Below, one piece after another: positions 5,973 through 8,899 of a DNA stretch of 8,899 bases. The DNA comes from a bacterium UBA1459 (GTDB lineage: Bacteria; Pseudomonadota; Alphaproteobacteria; CAJXXZ01; UBA1459). A program made the position numbers and the translations under genes. Below the pieces are notes generated by a model. The model was not told the DNA's origin. It did no database searches and worked only from the letters and a program-made list of their open reading frames with translations. How positions within the stretch are numbered: the first letter of the stretch is position 1; every line of letters begins with the position of its first letter. The stretch lies in assembly GCA_002325765.1 (NCBI GenBank), contig DCST01000006.1:16526-25424 (forward strand), written 5' to 3'.

Positions 5973-8899
5973 ATGATCGGAGCAATAATATCATTATATA
6001 TGAATTTATTTAACAACAATCTTTTCAATTTGAAAACAGTTATAAGTATAAGTGGAGCAGAGTCAGCTATTGATCCAGTAGAAGCTATAGAAGGTAGTGT
6101 AGCAGCTAGTGGTGGAATCAGTAAAGGACTAGCAATAGGAGCATCAATAGGATCCGCGGTAACAGCAGGAGGATTAACAGCAGGAGGAATGTATGCATTG
6201 AATAAAGATAATATTTCCTTAGGTGCAGCTGTGAAAGCAGGAGATAATACTAAAGTTACAGAATCTTTAGGTAAATATGGACCTAACGGAAAGAAAATTT
6301 CTGATAAGTTAAATCAAAAGCTACCAGTAGATCTTTCAGATCAATTAAAAGATGCAAAAGATGCAAAAAAGAAAGCAGAAGATGAATTAGAGGCACTAAA
6401 GAAAAAACCAGCAGTTCCTACTAAAGCACCAGGAAATACAGAAGAAATTGAACAACTTAACCAACAAATAGCAGATAAAAATGCTGAAATTATACAACTT
6501 AACGAGACTATTAAAAACTCTGCAGATGCAACAAAGATAAAAGCATTAGAAGACGAAAAGGACCAATTGGAACAAGATAACAAAGATTTACAAACTCAAG
6601 TAACTAGTTTAGAAACAGAACTAGCAAATGAGCGTAACAAACCAAAATCTGCTGTTACTAATATTTTAGCAAAACAAAAATATAACACATTAACAGAGGC
6701 GGAAACTGAACTAACAAAAAGATTTGTCCTTGAATCAACCCTAGCAGCAAAAAGTATATTTATAAAAAATATTGAAGCATCAAACGAGGTTATAGAATTT
6801 ACAGACCAACCAGGTAAGAAATTTTCTCCATTAGAAATTGCGTATCATAATGATGATTTATCTTCTGCAATAATGTTAAGAAAGATACAAGGACAAGGTA
6901 CAAATAGATTTATAAAGTCTTCACAACTAACACAAATCAAGGCATCAAAATTAACTGATGAACAAAAAAATCAATTACTAAATATAATAGATGATACAAC
7001 ATCAGATGCAACACTTACTTCAGCAATTGATCCAGCAAATAACGCAATAAGAAATCAATTAGCTTTTTTTAAATTAATAAAAGAAGATTTAGAGTTAAAC
7101 AAACCAGCAATGGAATTACAAGTAAAACATGAAGATTATAAAGGCAAGGTAACTTTTGTATTTTCGGATGATATAAAAAAAGAGATGTTAGACAAGAAGG
7201 ATGATTCTTCAGAATTAAGTAAATTTTTCACTGATAAAGTAGAACAAGGACAAATTAAAATGTTTGTTAAGGCTCCAGTAGCAAAAATAACAGATAATTC
7301 TGATCTATTAAAACATCTAAATGATAAAAAGTATTTCAATGTAAATCTTGCTGATCAAAATGCACTTAAACAATTATTCTCTTCTGTATGTAAAGTAAAT
7401 AATGCTAAAGATATAATAAAATCATTAGATCCGAAAAAATTAGAGCAATGGTTAAAGCCAACATTTCTCTCTTTATCACCTCGCGAAACTAATAATTTTT
7501 CTGGTATAGCAATTGTAAAAATAGAAGATTTGTTACCTGATGTAAGCGCCAGAGTATCACATCCCAAAATACCAGTAGATGGAACAATAAAGCCAAAAGA
7601 AAATCTATTAACTCCTTTAACACCACAAAAGATTAAATTTAATTTAAATAGTGTTTCTGTTGTTGTCAATAATGTAGCTGCCTTAAACACAGCAATAACA
7701 ACAGATACCAATTTTGCTATAACAGGATCAAAGATGTCAGCATCTTCTGAAAATCCTTTAGCAATTGCGGCCGCGCTAACTGGAAACGAAACTACTCGTA
7801 TTACTGCTGCTGCTGCTACATATGCAACTTATGATAGCAAAGTAGACACAACAGGAACCAGAAAAGTTATACTTAACATGAAAGATCCTGCAATAGCTCC
7901 AATACCAGCAACAGATTTATTTGATAAAATACCTACTACAATCTCTGCAGAAACAAAAGCAAAAACAGATTTAGTGCAAGCATCAATAGACGTAAAAATC
8001 AAAGCAGGAACATTAATAACTGGAACATCAGAGGAAAAATTTCAACAAATGGTTAAGAGTTGGGTTATATTGAACAATGATATAACTGACGTACAATTAG
8101 ACGCACTAGTTAGTTTATGGTTTGATAACACTAAGTCACTTCAAGAATTAACAAATAATTTGGAGAAAATGTGTAAAGCAATAATAGAACAACCATTTGA
8201 TGTTGTGCCAAATATAATAGCAATAGGTACTGGAGTAATAAATACTAATACTGCAAACACAAATAAATTTAGCGGCACAGTTATTAAAGATGCATTTAAA
8301 AACAAATTATCTGGCAATGGAAATATATGTATTGCAACATTGAAAGAAGTAGAGCAAGAAGTATATGCATACATGAATGCTAAAATGAAAGATAAAAAAT
8401 TAAAAAAAATAGAGGATGTCTTAAAAATACTAACAGATGCTTTTGAGAATTTGGAAACATCTATACAAAAAAAACTATTTAATCAATTTATGAAAAATGG
8501 TAGTAAAATTATTAACTACTTTGCACAATTTGGAATATTTGAACTACAAGATATAAGCGATACATTCAATATATTCGAACAATATACAACCAAAAAAATT
8601 GATGAATTATATCCTGAAAATTCCGCAAATCCAGATAAAACAATTGCAAAAGCAACTAATCCAGTGCAAACAGGTTATGATCTCAAATTAATAACAATAA
8701 AAATAAGTAAATCAAGTAATATACAAAAAACACCAAGAGAAGAGGCTTTAGACCTTCAAATACATTGCCAAAATTCTTTAATAACAAAAAATCTTGTATC
8801 TTTGTTGATTCAAGATTCTAACGATATTCTAAAGGATAAAACATCACTAGATGATACAAATAAAGCACTTGAAATCCTTGATACATTAGTAAAGTCTTA
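5973..8899 (+). CDS. Large hypothetical protein, partial: glycine-zipper segment, coiled coil, Ala/Thr/Lys-rich body
   Basis: Frame 0 is open from ATG 5973 to the window edge, giving 975 complete codons and no C-terminus; I read it codon by codon and found no stop. No family was recognised. Residues 52-75 (GLAIGASIGSAVTAGGLTAG at 52-71) contain GxxxGxxxG, a glycine-zipper pattern typical of membrane-inserting or oligomerising helices. Coiled coil covers about 121-145 and 156-225, split by a Pro-rich linker (KPAVPTKAPGN). The remaining 750 residues are polar, rich in Ala, Thr, Lys and Asn, with few Cys and an Ala-rich patch around ITAAAATYATYD. G+C and GCA (Ala) codon use are clearly higher than in the upstream genes. 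ATG 5973 follows an extended -10 by 5 nt; ATG 6000 is a possible alternative. A large secreted or surface protein is plausible but not shown. Confidence 0.85.
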   Translation, partial: MIGAIISLYMNLFNNNLFNLKTVISISGAESAIDPVEAIEGSVAASGGISKGLAIGASIGSAVTAGGLTAGGMYALNKDNISLGAAVKAGDNTKVTESLGKYGPNGKKISDKLNQKLPVDLSDQLKDAKDAKKKAEDELEALKKKPAVPTKAPGNTEEIEQLNQQIADKNAEIIQLNETIKNSADATKIKALEDEKDQLEQDNKDLQTQVTSLETELANERNKPKSAVTNILAKQKYNTLTEAETELTKRFVLESTLAAKSIFIKNIEASNEVIEFTDQPGKKFSPLEIAYHNDDLSSAIMLRKIQGQGTNRFIKSSQLTQIKASKLTDEQKNQLLNIIDDTTSDATLTSAIDPANNAIRNQLAFFKLIKEDLELNKPAMELQVKHEDYKGKVTFVFSDDIKKEMLDKKDDSSELSKFFTDKVEQGQIKMFVKAPVAKITDNSDLLKHLNDKKYFNVNLADQNALKQLFSSVCKVNNAKDIIKSLDPKKLEQWLKPTFLSLSPRETNNFSGIAIVKIEDLLPDVSARVSHPKIPVDGTIKPKENLLTPLTPQKIKFNLNSVSVVVNNVAALNTAITTDTNFAITGSKMSASSENPLAIAAALTGNETTRITAAAATYATYDSKVDTTGTRKVILNMKDPAIAPIPATDLFDKIPTTISAETKAKTDLVQASIDVKIKAGTLITGTSEEKFQQMVKSWVILNNDITDVQLDALVSLWFDNTKSLQELTNNLEKMCKAIIEQPFDVVPNIIAIGTGVINTNTANTNKFSGTVIKDAFKNKLSGNGNICIATLKEVEQEVYAYMNAKMKDKKLKKIEDVLKILTDAFENLETSIQKKLFNQFMKNGSKIINYFAQFGIFELQDISDTFNIFEQYTTKKIDELYPENSANPDKTIAKATNPVQTGYDLKLITIKISKSSNIQKTPREEALDLQIHCQNSLITKNLVSLLIQDSNDILKDKTSLDDTNKALEILDTLVKS
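6161..6188 (+). repeat. 13-bp direct repeat, 15-nt period, in the glycine-rich segment
   Basis: AACAGCAGGAGGA occurs at 6161-6173 and again at 6176-6188, in frame, encoding TAGG-L-TAGG (residues 64-72) of the large protein. The 15-nt period keeps the frame, so a small tandem duplication may have lengthened the hydrophobic glycine-rich segment. Confidence 0.7.

Noticed and set aside
7767..7774. GCGGCCGC site as a cloning or insertion scar
   Set aside because: It lies in frame within an Ala run (AIAAALTG) and is explained by alanine codons.
2877..8374. Several minus-strand open frames of 60-130 codons opposite the coiled-coil genes
   Set aside because: Their products are low-complexity Ser/Phe/Leu/Cys strings, as expected from the complement of Lys/Glu/Ala-rich coding DNA. 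They have no promoters or family features and lie opposite stronger frames.
1..8899. tRNA, rRNA, CRISPR array, insertion sequence or attachment site
   Set aside because: I found no T-loop-like motif, no regularly spaced repeats, no transposase or integrase frame and no terminal inverted repeats on reading both strands.

Overview
The window is very AT-rich bacterial DNA. By hand count, 60-base stretches range from about 13% G+C in the decayed zone to about 30-43% in the last gene. Two housekeeping genes are recognisable, ftsW (septal peptidoglycan polymerase) and pth (peptidyl-tRNA hydrolase). The genetic code looks standard: TGG is Trp, and TGA, TAA and TAG all terminate genes. Extreme AT content, decaying genes, an ftsW separated from its usual mur/fts partners and host-interaction-like coiled-coil genes together suggest a genome-reduced, host-associated bacterium. 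The FtsW motifs would fit a Rickettsiales/Holosporales-like alphaproteobacterium, but this is an inference and other AT-rich endosymbiont lineages are not excluded.

Layout. Positions 1-268 (minus strand) hold the N-terminal 89 residues of an unrecognised protein. It is divergent from ftsW (322-1428), and pth (1436-1966) follows 7 bp later, probably in one transcript. From 1967 to about 3622 there is no intact gene. Reading across frames shows two decayed genes: a short one (about 1968-2546) and a longer one (about 2624-3622) interrupted by seven in-frame TAA codons and at least two frameshifts. Three intact, same-strand genes of unknown function follow: 3646-4785 (one membrane segment plus charged coiled coil), 4808-5890 (long coiled coil plus Leu-rich helical C-terminus) and 5973 to beyond the right edge (at least 975 residues; glycine-zipper segment, coiled coil, then a large Ala/Thr/Lys-rich region).

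How it fits together. The three unknown genes and the longer pseudogene form a same-strand array with a broadly shared plan, a short or hydrophobic N-terminus followed by a coiled coil and a helical C-terminal region. Each has its own TATAAT box 5-7 nt upstream of the start, so any transcript would be nearly or completely leaderless. No Shine-Dalgarno sequence is visible before any start in the window. The array is the best candidate here for an undescribed, lineage-specific system, possibly membrane-associated or secreted proteins acting at the host interface. No catalytic domain was recognised in it and the functional reading is inference.
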